Assembly: GCA_021234155.1 (NCBI GenBank)
Contig: JAJEKV010000005.1
Span: 10,840,572-10,904,571, forward strand
Direction of reading: 5' to 3'
Source of the DNA: Isoetes taiwanensis
Taxonomy: Eukaryota > Streptophyta > Lycopodiopsida > Isoetales > Isoetaceae
Length of the DNA: 64,000 nt
In this document: one piece after another, positions 46,387 to 58,927 of the stretch
Layout of the letters: every line of letters starts with the position of its first letter
How positions within the stretch are numbered: position 1 is the first letter of the stretch
Position numbers and translations under genes: made by a program
The notes under the pieces: generated by a model
Told to the model about the DNA's origin: nothing
The model's input: the letters and a program-made list of their open reading frames with translations, nothing else
Database searches by the model: none

Positions 46387-48620
46387 CCACCACATACTTC
46401 ATCAGTAACAGTTACAAGGAATCGAACAAATAACAGACCTTTGCATTTCTGGCTCAGTGTTGTAACATAGTCTTTTGAAGTGAGGCCATGAGTGTTGCCA
46501 AATTCTAAAAAGAAAAAGGACGACCCAATGAAGAAATGAAAAGAAGGATTATTCTGACAAACCACTGAGCTTTTGTCAATCAACAAAAGCCTGTACATCG
46601 TGTCCATGTCTTCCATAGACTGCACCGAATTGGGGTTCTCCAAGCTAGGTAAGGTAAAATGTTTCAAACAAACTCTATTGCTCAGAACACGAATTGGGCT
46701 TCTCCAGCTTCGTAATAAATTGTACTGCTATTATCTTGTACTCTTCCAAATTTGGTAGAATTATGGAAAAGTTTAAAATTGCTCTAGACTGCTACTTTGC
46801 TTTGTGGTTTGGTGTGGGCAAGGGGTTGGATGGGAATTTGTGGAGAGAGTCAAGAAAGGAAAAGATGGAATGTTTGTGGTGGCTTATAGCTTAATTCAAG
46901 TTATTTTTAATATCAAGGTGGGAATGCAACAACACTGCCATAGTCAGTAACTTTCAGACTTAAATGAGACACTTGAAAATATAGTTTCACAATGGAAAAA
47001 GGAGAATCCATCTGTAGCCTATTTTATAATCTATTACCACCTGAGTTTGTGTAACATCTATAACAAATTCTGATCGTATTGAACTCATCGAGGCGTGTAC
47101 AAATTCTGATCATTACATAATAAGTTTGTATACCATCAAAACAAATTATGATCCCGAATAGGGACCTGAAAGCAACCTTCTTTATGTCGTGGGTCGTCAT
47201 GCAATTTTGCCAGAGCATAGCGCTAACCCTAAATCTAAACAGAATGTAATATCCCACAGATCTATTGAATTCAAACACCTTAGGAGCCGGTGTCCACTAT
47301 GGTCTACTTGTGTGCGGACATGGAAAAATGGTCGCATGCTTGGTGGATTGATTAGAAAGTTAATTGTGCATGCTTATGCCTCACCTCAATGTGCAAGAAC
47401 AATGGCTATCATATTGCTTAACTGTTGCATGCCTTTTATCGAGCTGGCGAATGGGCTCCACATCCTCTACATTTACGTATGTAGAAGTAAAATCAATGCC
47501 TTTTTCAAGAACCGGCTGAATCGCCTTGATTAGAATCCTTATTATTGAAGTTGCCTATTCTTCGCCAAGCTTTTACAGGTTGCATATAAGCAGGGAACAT
47601 GATGCACAAGCAAAAAATTGCTTTTAACGCTTCATAAGGAGTTGAGTCATCCTGAAATGTGCCTGCAAGTTTAAGCCCTAAAAATTCAAACAAAAGGAAG
47701 AATGGCAGGCTTACTACGGTCATCATCACACATCAAAAAATAAGGAGACTGGATTTCACACAAGCAACGTGAAATCCACTCTCAATAGGATCCTTGATTG
47801 AAGCAAGAAGATGCATGGTGCAGGATCATGAAGGTATTTAAGAAAGAAGTAACAATGCAAAGGTAGAATAGCATTTGATCAAATTCATATAGTAAAGCTT
47901 ATGAACAAAGCATTCCAGACATTCGATTTATCAAATGACATTCGATTTATCAAATGCGAAGAACAATAAAAATGCAGAGAACAATGACATACAGAATCGC
48001 GCATCGCCTTTTCCATCGCACATCTAGCGCCAATGCCCATGTTTAGCAGATGATTAGCACGGATATTTAAAGTTCAATCTAGAAAACGTGAAGGGATTAC
48101 AAATCCTTTTCTATAAATACATTCCAATAAAAAAATAGTTTGTTTTAAAAATAAAAAACCCAAAGATAAATTCTAAAAAAAGGAATCTCTAGCCCAAAGG
48201 TTAAAAAAACCAATAGTTTTTCACAAAAAAAAAACGAGTTTCCGATCGCCGGAAAAATAATTTGGCGTCCAAAACACGGAAAACCTTAGCGTATATTCAT
48301 ACGCAAAAAAACCAAAAAGTTTTTCACCGCCGGAAAAAACAATCAGTAATGACGGCCGTCAGATTATCAGATATACCCCTGATATGCCAGAATATGCCAA
48401 AACCAACCCTCCCCCTAACGAATTGCCCCCTTAACAGGGGCAATCCAAAAAGAAAAAAGAAAAAAGAAAAAGAAAAAGTAAAATCTAAGAAGGTCATATG
48501 ACATAATCATGTGGGATGCTTACTCTCTGCGAGGAGAAAGGCTTTGAGAAGCTAAAGGGGTCTTCCAAGGACATGGCTATGACATAGAGCCATCGTGGGA
48601 CTAATAAATGTATAATATAG
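46304..48620. other. Non-coding interval, no recognised gene
   Basis: Several 60-115 codon open frames exist on both strands (for example 47189-47533 + and 46368-46667 -), but none has a recognisable domain or convincing splice context. A-rich runs dominate 48120-48480. Confidence 0.45.
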
Positions 48621-49480
48621 GAATTGGGTTAATTAACTAGAAACATAATGATATAGCTAAAAGATTTAATTGACACACTAATATGAGATGTTGCATTCCT
48701 TATGGGGGGGATGGTTCTGTAAGGACATTGTATATGCGATGATGGTTTTGGTTCTATAGGAATTTTAGGTGATAATTTACCATGTAATTCGTTTAACCAA
48801 TGCATTGACAATCACAAAATCCTATGACAAGGTTTTCTTCTGGGGGGAATGTGAGTATTGCTATAGTTCTTGTGAACTATCAAACTACATCCTGATACTT
48901 GTCATGGCTTCTTGTATGTAAGAATTGCATAGCTATAGTGACAATGGATGGTATATTTATAGTTCTGCTACTACTTGAATGAATACTAAATGGATTGCTC
49001 ATATATGTGGTCTCTTGGATCATGTGCTTGAATGTTTCATGAAAGAATTTGGTTAATTAGCCCAAAACATAACGATATAGCTAGAAGATTTGATTGACAC
49101 ACGAATATGAGATGCTGCATTTCTTATGGGGGAGTGGTTCTGTAAGGACATTGTATAGGCGATGATGATTTTGGTTCTATAGGTATTGTAGGTGATAATT
49201 TACCATGTAATCCGTTTAACCGGTGCATTGGCAATCATAAAATCCTATAACAAAGTTTCCTTATGGGGGGGATGTGAGTATTGCTATAGTTCTTGTGAAC
49301 TATCAAACTAGACATGTATGACACATCCTGATACTTGTAGTGCTTTCTTGTATGTAAGAATCACATAGCTCTAGTGACAATTGATGGTATATTTATAGTT
49401 CTGCTACTACTTGAATGAATACTACATGGATTGCTCATATATGTGGTCTCTTGGATCTTTGCTTGAATGTTTCATTAAAG
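48621..49480. repeat. Tandem duplication, 424 bp period
   Basis: Units 48621-49045 and 49046-49480 share wording throughout (GTTCTGTAAGGACATTGTAT; GAGTATTGCTATAGTTCTTG; TGGATTGCTCATATATGTGG) with scattered substitutions and small indels. No coding potential is evident. Confidence 0.88.
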
Positions 49481-49870
49481 TTATACCTTTGAATTTAAAA
49501 TACATATTCATGATGCTATTATCACGTGAAACTAGCATGTACTTGTATGTTTCTTCATATGATGATGTTATAAGCTAGCATATTTAGATTTGATAAACAC
49601 ATTATGTAATTGCATGGTCATGTACATGGATATACTAGTTTTGGCAATGTCACGAATGTGTTATGGTATCGTGGAAATGATGATGAATCTTACACGCAGG
49701 ACATGTGTTCATGGTGAATGCATATTCTCCGGGGTCGAAGTCCATTTGTGGTGGCTTGGATTCACGGTTGTTTCTTGTTCTTGGCATTGGGCGTTCACCC
49801 CAATGAGTGTATTTTGTTAACTTAGAAGTGGCCCCTTAGCATTGGACGCAAGCTAAGGGGGTGTGTATAC

Positions 49871-50478
49871 ATGAGGCTTACCCTGCCCCTATTTATTACG
49901 GTTAAGGACGTGCCATTTGAATGGAGTGTGAAAGCAGAATCTGTTTTCATTACCCTAAAGCATGCTTTTACCATGGCACCAGTTCTTGCTCATGCAGATC
50001 CTTCGCATCCATATGTTGTCGAAGCAGATGCTTCTGATTTAGCTCTTGGCGGTATCCTGTCACAGGAGGAGGATGACCATGAATCGTTTATCACTCGTGG
50101 AAGTTTCAGGTTGCCAAAATCAACTATTTAATTTATGATAAAGAGCCGTTGGCGAATTATTTTGAGGAGTGGAGGCATTTCCTGGAGGGATCTCTTCATA
50201 AGGTGACAGTCTATACAGATCATCGAAATCTGGAATATTTTCTATCTACTCGAGTGCTCAACCATCGCCAGGCCTGGTGGCATACTCAAGTATTATCTCA
50301 CATTGATTTCGTGATCAAGTACCATCCTGGACCCCTCCAAGGGAAGCCTGATGCCTTATCTCGACGCTCCTACCTTGAGCCCAAGCCAGGTAATCCTGCG
50401 TTTGATCAACAGTCACAGGTTATTCTAGGGCCTGATCGATTCCAGCTGCAAGCAAAAGAGAAACTAAAAATAAAATGA
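49871..50478 (+). pseudogene. Ty3/gypsy pol fragment (RNase H to integrase linker), second family
   Basis: KDVPFEWSVKAESVF, then YVVEADASDLALGGILSQE, then after a frameshift near 50090 KINYLIYDKEPL, EEWRHFLEGS, VYTDHRNLEYFL and YHPGPLQGKPDALSRRSYLE. This is the RNase H domain and following linker of a Ty3/gypsy pol, of chromovirus-like wording and different from the 33 kb element. RT and integrase are absent, the frame is shifted once and a few codons before EEWRHF are lost. It is an isolated fossil fragment. Confidence 0.88.
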
Positions 50479-50524
50479 AAGCAAGGTATTAAAATGACAT
50501 GAGAGTTGATGAGCGAAAAAGAAC

Positions 50525-50632
50525 CTGAGGAATTGCAAGGCTGGCAATGGTGAAGCCGGAGACAAGGTCGGATTTGAAATCACTAAGTTTGTATGATGGT
50601 CCCCACTGGAGGATAAGAAATATGTACTGCAT
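50525..50632 (-). pseudogene. Sulfate transporter (SULTR/SLC26 family), single exon fragment
   Basis: Minus-strand reading of 36 residues includes ILQWGPSYKLSDFKSDLVSG then FTIASLAIPQ, followed by a GT splice donor at 50524. This is the conserved segment leading into the first membrane helix of plant sulfate/H+ symporters. The next conserved part (QGISYA...) is not found to the left before the gypsy fragment, and no upstream exon is clear. It is an isolated exon, apparently captured or left by deletion. Confidence 0.82.
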
Positions 50633-50929
50633 TCCAGGATTGCACCCCCACCGAACAAGCCTATCTGTTGTCAGATTTGTAAGCCCGTAACTGAAGCAAA
50701 CACCGTTGCTAAGACACCTCAACAGTGGATAGAGAGTGCAACAGGAGGCAACTCAGCTGCCATAGCCGTACAGACCGAGATGCTGCACTCCGACCAATGG
50801 AAAAGAAAAGGGGCCTGAAAAAGGGCTTCGTTTGAAATATTAAAAGGTCCTTCTTTGAATCCTATCCACATCGGCAAAGCACTGGCGCCCAAGCAGCAAA
50901 ATGGGCTAACCCTAAAATAACCCTAAAGT

Positions 50930-51066
50930 GAAAATGAAAATGAAAATAAAAATAAAAATGAAAATGAAAATAAAAATAAAAATAAAAATAAAAATAAAAA
51001 TAAAAATAAAAATAAAAATAAAAATAAAAATAAAAATAAAAATAAAAATAAAAATAAAAATAAAAG
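50930..51066. repeat. (AAAAAT)n microsatellite
   Basis: About 22 hexamer units, with a few AAAATG variants at the left end. Its translations, (KI)n and (IF)n, produce spurious ORFs on both strands. Confidence 0.95.
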
Positions 51067-51642
51067 GGGATAAACCATTGGGGATATGGAATTTAGACAA
51101 TAAAGATGCGGAGTGCACTCTAGATATACTGATTAGTATGCCTCGCGCAATACGCCCATGAAATCATATGAAAACCATGCCAAAAAGCGTATAACATCAC
51201 AAAAAAAATCCCCTGTTACAATGCTAGATATTCAATAGTTATGACATGTCCTCTAAGAAGGACAGGGATGTCCTATCAAGTTATAACAAGGCCATTGTTG
51301 TCATATGGTTATGGCAAGATGCTCAATTAGTCTACCATGAGCATGAGCCTCCAAAGGGAAATAAAATATCCAAGTATGACAAAGAGATTCTATTGAGTAC
51401 ACTCTATGCCAACTCCTTTCTTCAGGGTACTTTTAGTGTGCAGGGTGTACATGTATAACTGACGCATTGCAAGCATCAATGGCCAGTAATAATAAAAGTT
51501 TGATTCTTCCAGAATTGACTAATACAACTACTTACATTTAGAAAACTATTGTACAAATTACATATGGCTGAGCATGATCATCTAAGAGCTTGTATGCCTT
51601 CTGTTAGACCTGAACCTATAACATAGTGTAGACACTGGCATT
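51067..51642. other. Non-coding interval left of the copia element
   Basis: No supported gene; a 70-codon frame at 51246-51458 has no recognisable domain. Confidence 0.45.
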
Positions 51643-51750
51643 ATTTACGTATTTCTACAATGATTAAATATGTCTCTTGCTGTTCATATTGCATGACTGA
51701 AAATTTTCTACAGAAACAATAGTTTTTGTTTGACGGCATCAAGAGGTATT
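51643..51750. repeat. Left copy of a ~108 bp direct repeat flanking the copia element
   Basis: Matches 57366-57473 with one substitution (T/C near 51706) and no indels. It ends exactly at the LTR. See findings. Confidence 0.92.
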
Positions 51751-52465
51751 TGAGAAATTTAAACACTTGTTAACACAACTTAACCACTTCAAGAAGAAAA
51801 ATAGAACCAACCTTCTTATCTCATTCAAATACCAACACAACTTTTAGCCATTAAACATTATAGAGGCAATCCCATATTTGTGAACCCCTTAGTTTAAACA
51901 AACAATGGTTCAAGTAATATTATTGTTTCAATGGCCATTCATAATAACTCACTGCAGTAAAATAGTCTCGATCTTCACACAAATGGTCTGATCGCTACAG
52001 CCAGCCAAATCGTCTATGAACGATTTCGTTATGCTCACCTATATGCCAAGCACAGATTAGCAAGCATTATATCTTCGGAAAAACGACCGCCCCAAATCGT
52101 CTATGAACGATTTCGTTATGCTCACCTATATGCCAAGCACAGATTAGCAAGCATTATATCTTCGGAAAAACGACCGCCATGGCATAATTTCCGGATTAGA
52201 TAAGCTCCACCGTTCAGAGTTTTTTGCCCATCGAATTATCCCACAGGCCTAGATGCACAAATGGGCTCTTTGACCCTTTGACCATAAAATCGATGGTTTC
52301 GACAATTGAAGCTTATTTTTCAAACCATAAGAAACAAGTTAGACCATTAGGGCTAAGAAAACTTACACCACATTGGGCAACCTGTTTGAGTTCATCATGT
52401 GCAAATGAGATAGCTCCATAGAAGCAGTAGTTATGCAGCAGTAGTTATGCAATGAACCTCCAACA
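51751..52465 (-). repeat. LTR of the copia element (3' in element orientation)
   Basis: Contains a perfect 87 bp tandem repeat, 52005-52091 and 52092-52178. The last codons of the pol frame run about 35 bp into this LTR. Confidence 0.95.
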
Positions 52466-55400
52466 CTCCTCCTTCATTGCATAAATAATGCACTTTTAAA
52501 CCCCTTTGAAACTTTGTAAATTTGTTTTCAGCAAGGCCTTTGGTAAAAATATCTGCAATTTGGTTCTCAGTACCTACATATCTCATCTGAATATTTCCTC
52601 TGGCAGCTTGATCTCTGATATAGTGCATGCTCAACTCTATATGTTTTGTTCTTTCATGTTCAACAGGATTTTTCACAATTGCTATACAACTTTGGCTATC
52701 TGAGAAAATGACAGTGGGATCAACCTGTTTAACATTTAGCTCCTCCAACAATCTCCTAAGCCAGATTATTTCTCTGGACAAAAGACATGAGGCTGCATAT
52801 TCAGCTTCAGCTGAAGATAAAGCAATTGCTGACTGTTTTTTAGTTCTCCATGTGGTAGCACCACCTGCAAGATAAATTACATAGCCTGTTGTAATAAGCA
52901 TGCATTTGTAGATTGTCATTATCAAATGTTATACCAAAGTCTTGTGTTCCTTTCAAGTATTTCAATACCCTTTTTGCTGCCAGCCAATGTACTTTGCAGG
53001 GATTGCTACATCTTCTACTGAGTATATTGACTGCATAACATATGTCAGGCCTGGTATTGTTGCTTAAGTACAAAAGACAACCTATTAAAGCACGATATGG
53101 CACTTGTTCCATGTACTTAAGTTCTGCTGTATCTGCTTCAATATTATCAGTCAGACTGTGACCTGGTACTATTGGAGTTTTAACTGTACCAGCATCCTCC
53201 ATATTAAATTTTCTTAACATGTTCTCTATGTGACCTCTTTACTTCAACTTGAGTATCTTGTTTTTCCTGTCCCTTACAACTTCAATGCCCAAAAATTTTT
53301 GTAAAGGACCTAAATCAGTCATTTTAAATCTGTGTTTCAGAATATTCTTGCAAGCATTTAGCACTTTCATAGAGTTTGCCATCATGATGCAATCATCTAC
53401 ATACAGAGCTATAATGCAAAAATCATTTTCTATTTTGTACCTGTATAAATTGCCATCATTTTGAAGCTTTTCAAATCCTTGCTCCCTAAGAAAAGTATCC
53501 ATACAAAAATACCATTCCCTTGGAGCTTGTTTCAGTCCATATACTGCCCTGTTTAACTTCCAAACCAAATTTTCCCCTTGCTCAAAACCAGGTGCCTGTT
53601 TCATGAATATATCTTCCTCTAGAATAGCATTCAAAAAAGCAGTCTTTACATCCATATGATGTATTTCACAATCTAGAGCATTTGCCAAACTTAAAATAAC
53701 CCTTATGCTTGTAAGTTTAACTATGGGAAAGTAAGTTTCATCATAGTCTTGGCCCTGTTTTTGAGTAAATCCTTGGGCCACCAGCCGAGCTTTATATTTT
53801 TTTGAACCATCTGTATTTGTCTTAATTTTAAATATCCATTTGCTACCAATTATATTCTGACCAACAGGTTGTTTTACAACATCATAGGTATGAGTTTCCA
53901 CAAAGGAATTCAACTCATCATTCATAGCATTTTCCCACTCTTTTGCATTGACACTTTCTAAAGCCTGCTCGACAACATCTTCTAATATTGCCATAATTTG
54001 TTCAATCTCATCTGTTTCTTGCACTTGTTCTAGCCTTTTGCTTCCACCTAACTCAGTTCTCCCATAAGCTTCTTTGTCAAATTGGATCTCATCTTGAAGC
54101 CTTTGTGCTTCAGTTCTTCTCTTCCTTATCTTTTTCTCTAGTGGTTTGTCAGCTTCAGTCATTTCATGCTCTACAGGTTCAGTTTCTGCCCTGTGAGCTT
54201 GAGTTACATCTTCAACTACTTTATTTACTCCATTGCTCTCCTCCTCCTCTTCATCATCAAATTGATCTATTGTTATGTCTAAAGGCTTGTTTACTGTAAT
54301 TTCCTTTGTGATTTGATGCCTTTGATTGTAGAGAACATCTTCACAAAATATTACATCCCTACTAATGATTATATTTTTATTTTCTGGGGTGAAGATCATG
54401 TAACCCTTAGAGTGGCTGTCCAATTTCAGCCTTATCATCAAGTTTTTTTCTTAGCTCATCAGGTTTATGCACATAAGCCAGACATCCATAAACCTTGAAC
54501 TTTTCATAATTAATTTCTGAATTTTCTCCATACCACATTAGATCAGGAATATTTCCTTGCAAACTTGAAGAGGGAAGTTTGTTTTGTATGATGTTAGCAG
54601 TCAGCAGAGCTTCCTCCCACAAATAGTTGGGTAATCCACTATTCTTGATCATTGATCTAACTGCATTCATTAAAGTTTTGTTCCTTCTTTCTGCCACCCC
54701 ATTTTGTTGGGGACTATACCTACAAGTTAACTGCCTCCTAATGCCATTAGCAACACAAAAACCTTTAAATTTGGCTGAAAGATATTCTCCTCCTCTATCT
54801 GACCTTATGCATTTTAGCTTCTTCCCTGTTTGTCTTTCACATTCTGCTACATATTGTTTGAAGGCTGCCAATGCTTGAGCTTTATTGTGTAGCAGATAGC
54901 ATTTACATTTCCTAGTATAATCATCAATAAATGTGATGAAATACCTTTTGTTGGTTCTGCCTCTGACATCCAGTGGTCCACACAAATCAGTGTGAACCAA
55001 CTCAAGCATCTCTTTAGTTTTCTTAGTTGATTTGTGAAAAGGCAGTCTATGTAGTTTGTCCAACATACATCCTTCACAAATATGCCCTTTTTCTTGACTT
55101 TCATATTTAATAAGGCCTTTCTTTGCTAACAACTTCAGATTATTTGAGTGTGTATGAGCCAATCGATTATGCCATAGTTCAAAGTCAGAAAGCATCAATA
55201 TTTTGCAGTTACTTTCATGTTCTAGTTGAAACAGTCTACCAACACGTTTGGCATGAAACTTGATTTCATTATTCAACCAAATATTACATCCAGTATCATC
55301 AAATACAACTCTGTATCCCAAGTCAACCAACTGGCTAACAGAAATTAAGTTTTTGATAATTCCAGGCACACACAAAACATTTTTAATATCCACTAAATTT

Positions 55401-55930
55401 CCTTGCATATCCCATAACTGTAGCAATCCTCTTCCTTCAATCCTTTGCAAGGCTCCATTTCCTACTTGAACACTCCTAGATTCTCCTTGTTCTAAATCCT
55501 TAAGCATTTCAGCAGAGTGGACTACTGATCTTTCAGCTCCACTATCAACTACAAGAGCATGAGATAATTTGTTAGTATTTGCTTTACCCTCAAGAACTGA
55601 ATTTACCAAATTTACCTCATCTTCATCTATAGTTTTTGATCCTTCTTCATGCTCTTGAGTTATAAATGCTCCTGCAGATCTCCTTCCTCCTCCTCGACCC
55701 CTTGCTCCATTTCTTCCCCTACTAGACATGCCTCTTCCTCTTCCAAACTCCTTAGGAGTGGGACACTTAGAAGCTAAATGCCCTTGACCACCACAAGTGT
55801 AGCAAAAGAACTCATTTTTCTTAAGCTTTGGACAATTGCTTTTGATGTGACCAGATTCATGACAGTAATAACAAGTGAGTTTATCTTGCCTTTTACTACC
55901 AGCATATAAAATTTCAGTTTCTTCTTCAAC
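52431..55930 (-). pseudogene. pol of the copia element (protease, integrase, RT, RNase H)
   Basis: Frames from right to left: zinc knuckles CYYCHESGHIKSNCP and CYTCGGQGHLASKCP (gag tail), protease ALVVDSGAERSVVHS, integrase zinc domain HNRLAHTHSN...CEGC and core ending SPQQNGVAERRNKT, RT with KWIFKIKTNTDGS, MDVKTAFLNA and catalytic YVDDCIM, then RNase H with SSAEAEYAA, SDSQSCIAIV and ENQIADIFTKGL. A few residues are missing between integrase and RT (frame change near 54420). TAA 53241-53239 follows ILKLK, where a Gln is expected. About 14 residues are missing near 52915. Length otherwise fits a full copia pol. It stops inside the LTR at 52431. Confidence 0.93.
52466..52474 (-). other. Polypurine tract of the copia element
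   Basis: Minus strand AAGGAGGAG directly before TGTTGGAGG of the LTR; also read as codons of the pol C-terminus. Confidence 0.75.
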
Positions 55931-56615
55931 ACCTTGTTACCTTTTTTTGTTCAATCTCAGTCCTGATGATAGTTTCAGCCTCATCTCTGTTTTTGGCAAC
56001 ATTTCTAATGAACAATCCCAATTGTTCATTGTCCATAACAGCTCTTGCAATAGCTAACACCTGGTACCTTTCAGACAATTCTACTCCAGCTCCTCCTAGG
56101 TCAGCTATTATGTTGTCAAACTTATTAAAAAAGTCTGACACATCATCCTCTTCATGCAGCTTAAGGTTTCTTAATTCTTTATCCAACAAATCTATTTGGG
56201 AAGAAGTCTTTTCTTCATAATGCTTGAGCATAAACATCCACATTTCCCTAGGGCTCTTATTTCTTAACTTTAGCCTAATTGTAGGACTAACCTTGCAAGC
56301 AATGATCCCTTGAGCCTCTTTAATTTTGGCCAAGCTGGAACGAGCCTTTGCTCCACTGCTCTCAGCAGAAGTAACATCTCCAGCACTACTAGCATCTCCC
56401 TCTCCTTCTTGTCCTTTTGCAGCAACAGTAGCACTTGTACTTGCAGCAGGGCTAGCAACACCTGCATCAGTGACAGCAACAGTAGGATCGACAAGATCCC
56501 ATAAGTCTTCAACTTCTAATACATGCTTCACAGCATCTTTCCAAATCTGGAAGCCAGGTCCCCCTTTATAAACTTCAACAGTAGCCAAAAGGCCAGCACC
56601 AAATCGACTTGACAT
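55926..56615 (-). pseudogene. gag of the copia element
   Basis: Starts MSSRFGAGLLATVEVYKGG. Contains the UBN2-like gag region (FQIWKDAVKHVLEVEDLWDL; LDKELRNLKLHEEDDVSDFF; FNKFDNIIADLGGAGVEL), with an Ala/Ser/Val-rich insert at residues ~50-85. The frame ends at TGA 55926-55928 next to a run of seven A (GAACAAAAAAAGG). The zinc knuckles and pol continue in another frame, so a one-base homopolymer indel probably split a single gag-pol ORF. Confidence 0.9.
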
Positions 56616-56636
56616 TTTCTACAATCAATCACCTGT

Positions 56637-56648
56637 GCTCTGATACCA
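56637..56648 (-). other. Primer-binding site, initiator-Met tRNA
   Basis: Minus strand TGGTATCAGAGC, two bases from the LTR that ends at 56651. Confidence 0.92.
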
Positions 56649-56650
56649 GA

Positions 56651-57365
56651 TGAGAAATTTAAACACTTGTTAACACAACTTAACCACTTCAAGAAGAAAT
56701 ATAGAACCAACCTTCTTATCTCATTCAAATACCAACACAACTTTTAGCCATTAAACATTATAGAGGCAATCCCATATTTGTGAACCCCTTAGTTTAAACA
56801 AACAATGGTTCAAGTAATATTATTGTTTCAATGGCCATTCATAATAACTCACTGCAGTAAAATAGTCTCGATCTTCACACAAATGGTCTGATCGCTACAG
56901 CCAGCCAAATCGTCTATGAACGATTTCGTTATGCTCACCTATATGCCAAGCACAGATTAGCAAGCATTATATCTTCGGAAAAACGACCGCCCCAAATCGT
57001 CTATGAACGATTTCGTTATGCTCACCTATATGCCAAGCACAGATTCGCAAGCATTATATCTTCGGAAAAACGACCGCCATGGCATAATTTCCGGATTAGA
57101 TAAGCTCCACCGTTCAGAGTTTTTCGCCCATCGAATTATCCCACAGGCCTAGATGCACAAATGGGCTCTTTGACCCTTTGACCATAAAATCAATGGTTTC
57201 GACAATTGAAGCTTATTTTTCAAACCATAAGAAACAAGTTAGACCATTAGGGCTAAGAAAACTTACACCACATTGGGCAACCTGTTTGAGTTCATCATGT
57301 GCAGATGAGATAGCTCCATAGAAGCAGTAGTTATGCAGCAGTAGTTATGCAATGAACCTCCAACA
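56651..57365 (-). repeat. LTR of the copia element (5' in element orientation)
   Basis: Same length as the left LTR (715 bp); carries the 87 bp tandem repeat at 56905-56991 and 56992-57078. Confidence 0.95.
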
Positions 57366-57473
57366 ATTTACGTATTTCTACAATGATTAAATATGTCTCT
57401 TGCTGTTCATATTGCATGACTGAAAATTTCCTACAGAAACAATAGTTTTTGTTTGACGGCATCAAGAGGTATT
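57366..57473. repeat. Right copy of the ~108 bp direct repeat flanking the copia element
   Basis: Partner of 51643-51750; the sequence beyond it (GCAAGTAATG) is presumably the old target. Confidence 0.92.
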
Positions 57474-58927
57474 TGCAAGTAATGAAAAATCTTCTGGTAG
57501 GATGTTGATTTATATTTCTTAGAATATGAACGGTGGTACTTTAGCATATTAAATCTCTATGCTTTTGTTTTCAATTGGGGAATCTAATGATATATTGAAC
57601 ACTCCAAATGCCACACGGAGGCTGCTTTTACATACCCGAATGGTCATATGATGCACCCCAGTTTGGTCTCAGTGTTCAATGCTTTGACCCATCTGCCATA
57701 AAACTACTTGTATACACTAGGCACTCAAGACTTTCTCATTATCACATCTATTTTGGTGCCAACACCTAGAAAATGAAATGCAAAGAACAACCCCCATGCC
57801 CCCACAGAACTCTAGGTGCAGGTTTAGGAAACAAAAGGCAGAAAATAGATGATTTGAAAATGATTGGATGATCACATGAGCACTAAGAAAGGTAGATGTG
57901 TGAAGCATTTCTTAGGTTCAACCATGGAGGTTTTTGGCTTGCCTCTAATGGATACACTATATGCGTTAGAGATAGTGCGCACAACTCTTCTAGTTACTGT
58001 GGTGGTTTACCCTACTAAGTAGCACCTTGCTACATGGTTTACCTTTACGGAAACATGTCAAGGAATATGCTCGTGATTAGCTGTTGTATTTGAATTAAAA
58101 TAATCTTGTGGCTGAGCTAGTAAGGTTAGTTAATTCTATGATACAAGAAACCAGATGATCTATAACTGTTCTTAAAGGTAACATGCTTGTACTATCACTT
58201 ATCTTATAGACGAAGGAATTCTAAATGTTAGACAACTTACTGCTTCTGGAAGTTTTAAGAAGATTGGAGATTTCACAGCTGCATGCATATACCTCATGAT
58301 TTTGGAAGTTGTGTGCATCTACCTCGTGATTTTGGAGGCTGTATCACTGGAGTGAACAAGATGTATCACTGAAATGGGCAACTCCTTTCACCGGAATGGA
58401 CACAAGTTAGAAGACAAGGAATGAGGCAATTTTAAAGGTTATCTAATTTTCCAACTTTTGGGCATGAAGATTGGACGAAGGTGAAGCATGATATTGCACC
58501 TTGCCCAGTGAAGACCCACTATAGCCACCAAAAAGAACGAGGTCGAAGTAACGCAGATGTCCAGGCCTAGGTGTGCTCGAAGGAGAGGAATTTTGCTGAC
58601 GTGGTGTGGAAGGTTAGAGTGGTAGGGTGCCTACGTGTATAGGCTAGAATCGCACGAAATTGTGCACCTCGGTTAGGCAACCCTGTTAAAAAAAAAACTA
58701 CTTTGGCAAAATAAGGAGGAATTTAAAGGAAGAAAAAAGCGCAGCTTACGTGGAAATGCTGAGCAATCCGTTTTCAAAACGTCCCGCCACCCTTTTCGCG
58801 GGCAAAAGGTTATGCGATCCTGGCCGTGCGTTTAGCCGAATCTTCTCGCTTTTCCGCGCTGGAAATTCCAATTCCTTTTGACTGGAAAAAAAGAGGGAGA
58901 ATTCGTCGTCATCGTAGCATTGGAGCT
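57474..58927 (+). other. Intergenic region, presumed promoter and 5' UTR of the ATAD5-like gene
   Basis: No supported gene. GC content rises after 58740, just before the ATG at 58928. No clear TATA box was identified. A short tandem echo (TGTATCACTGGAGTGAACA / TGTATCACTGAAATGG) lies near 58337-58380. Confidence 0.45.

Larger units (their letters stand above)
51751..57365 (-). mobile_element. Ty1/copia LTR retrotransposon, nearly complete but broken
   Basis: LTRs of 715 bp at both ends begin TG and end CA. An initiator-Met PBS adjoins the right LTR and a polypurine tract the left LTR, so it runs right to left. Domain order is gag, protease, integrase, RT, RNase H, which defines Ty1/copia. I count about five substitutions between the 715 bp LTRs. 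Coding breaks: frameshifts near 55930, 54420 and 52915 (the last two with small deletions) and one TAA at 53241-53239. Confidence 0.95.

Noticed and set aside
46368-47533. Possible gene remnants right of the gypsy element
   Set aside because: Short frames on both strands, but no domain, consistent splice sites or frame continuity that I could support.
50928-51161. Lys/Ile repeat protein and its Ile/Phe antisense partner
   Set aside because: Both are translations of the AAAAAT microsatellite.
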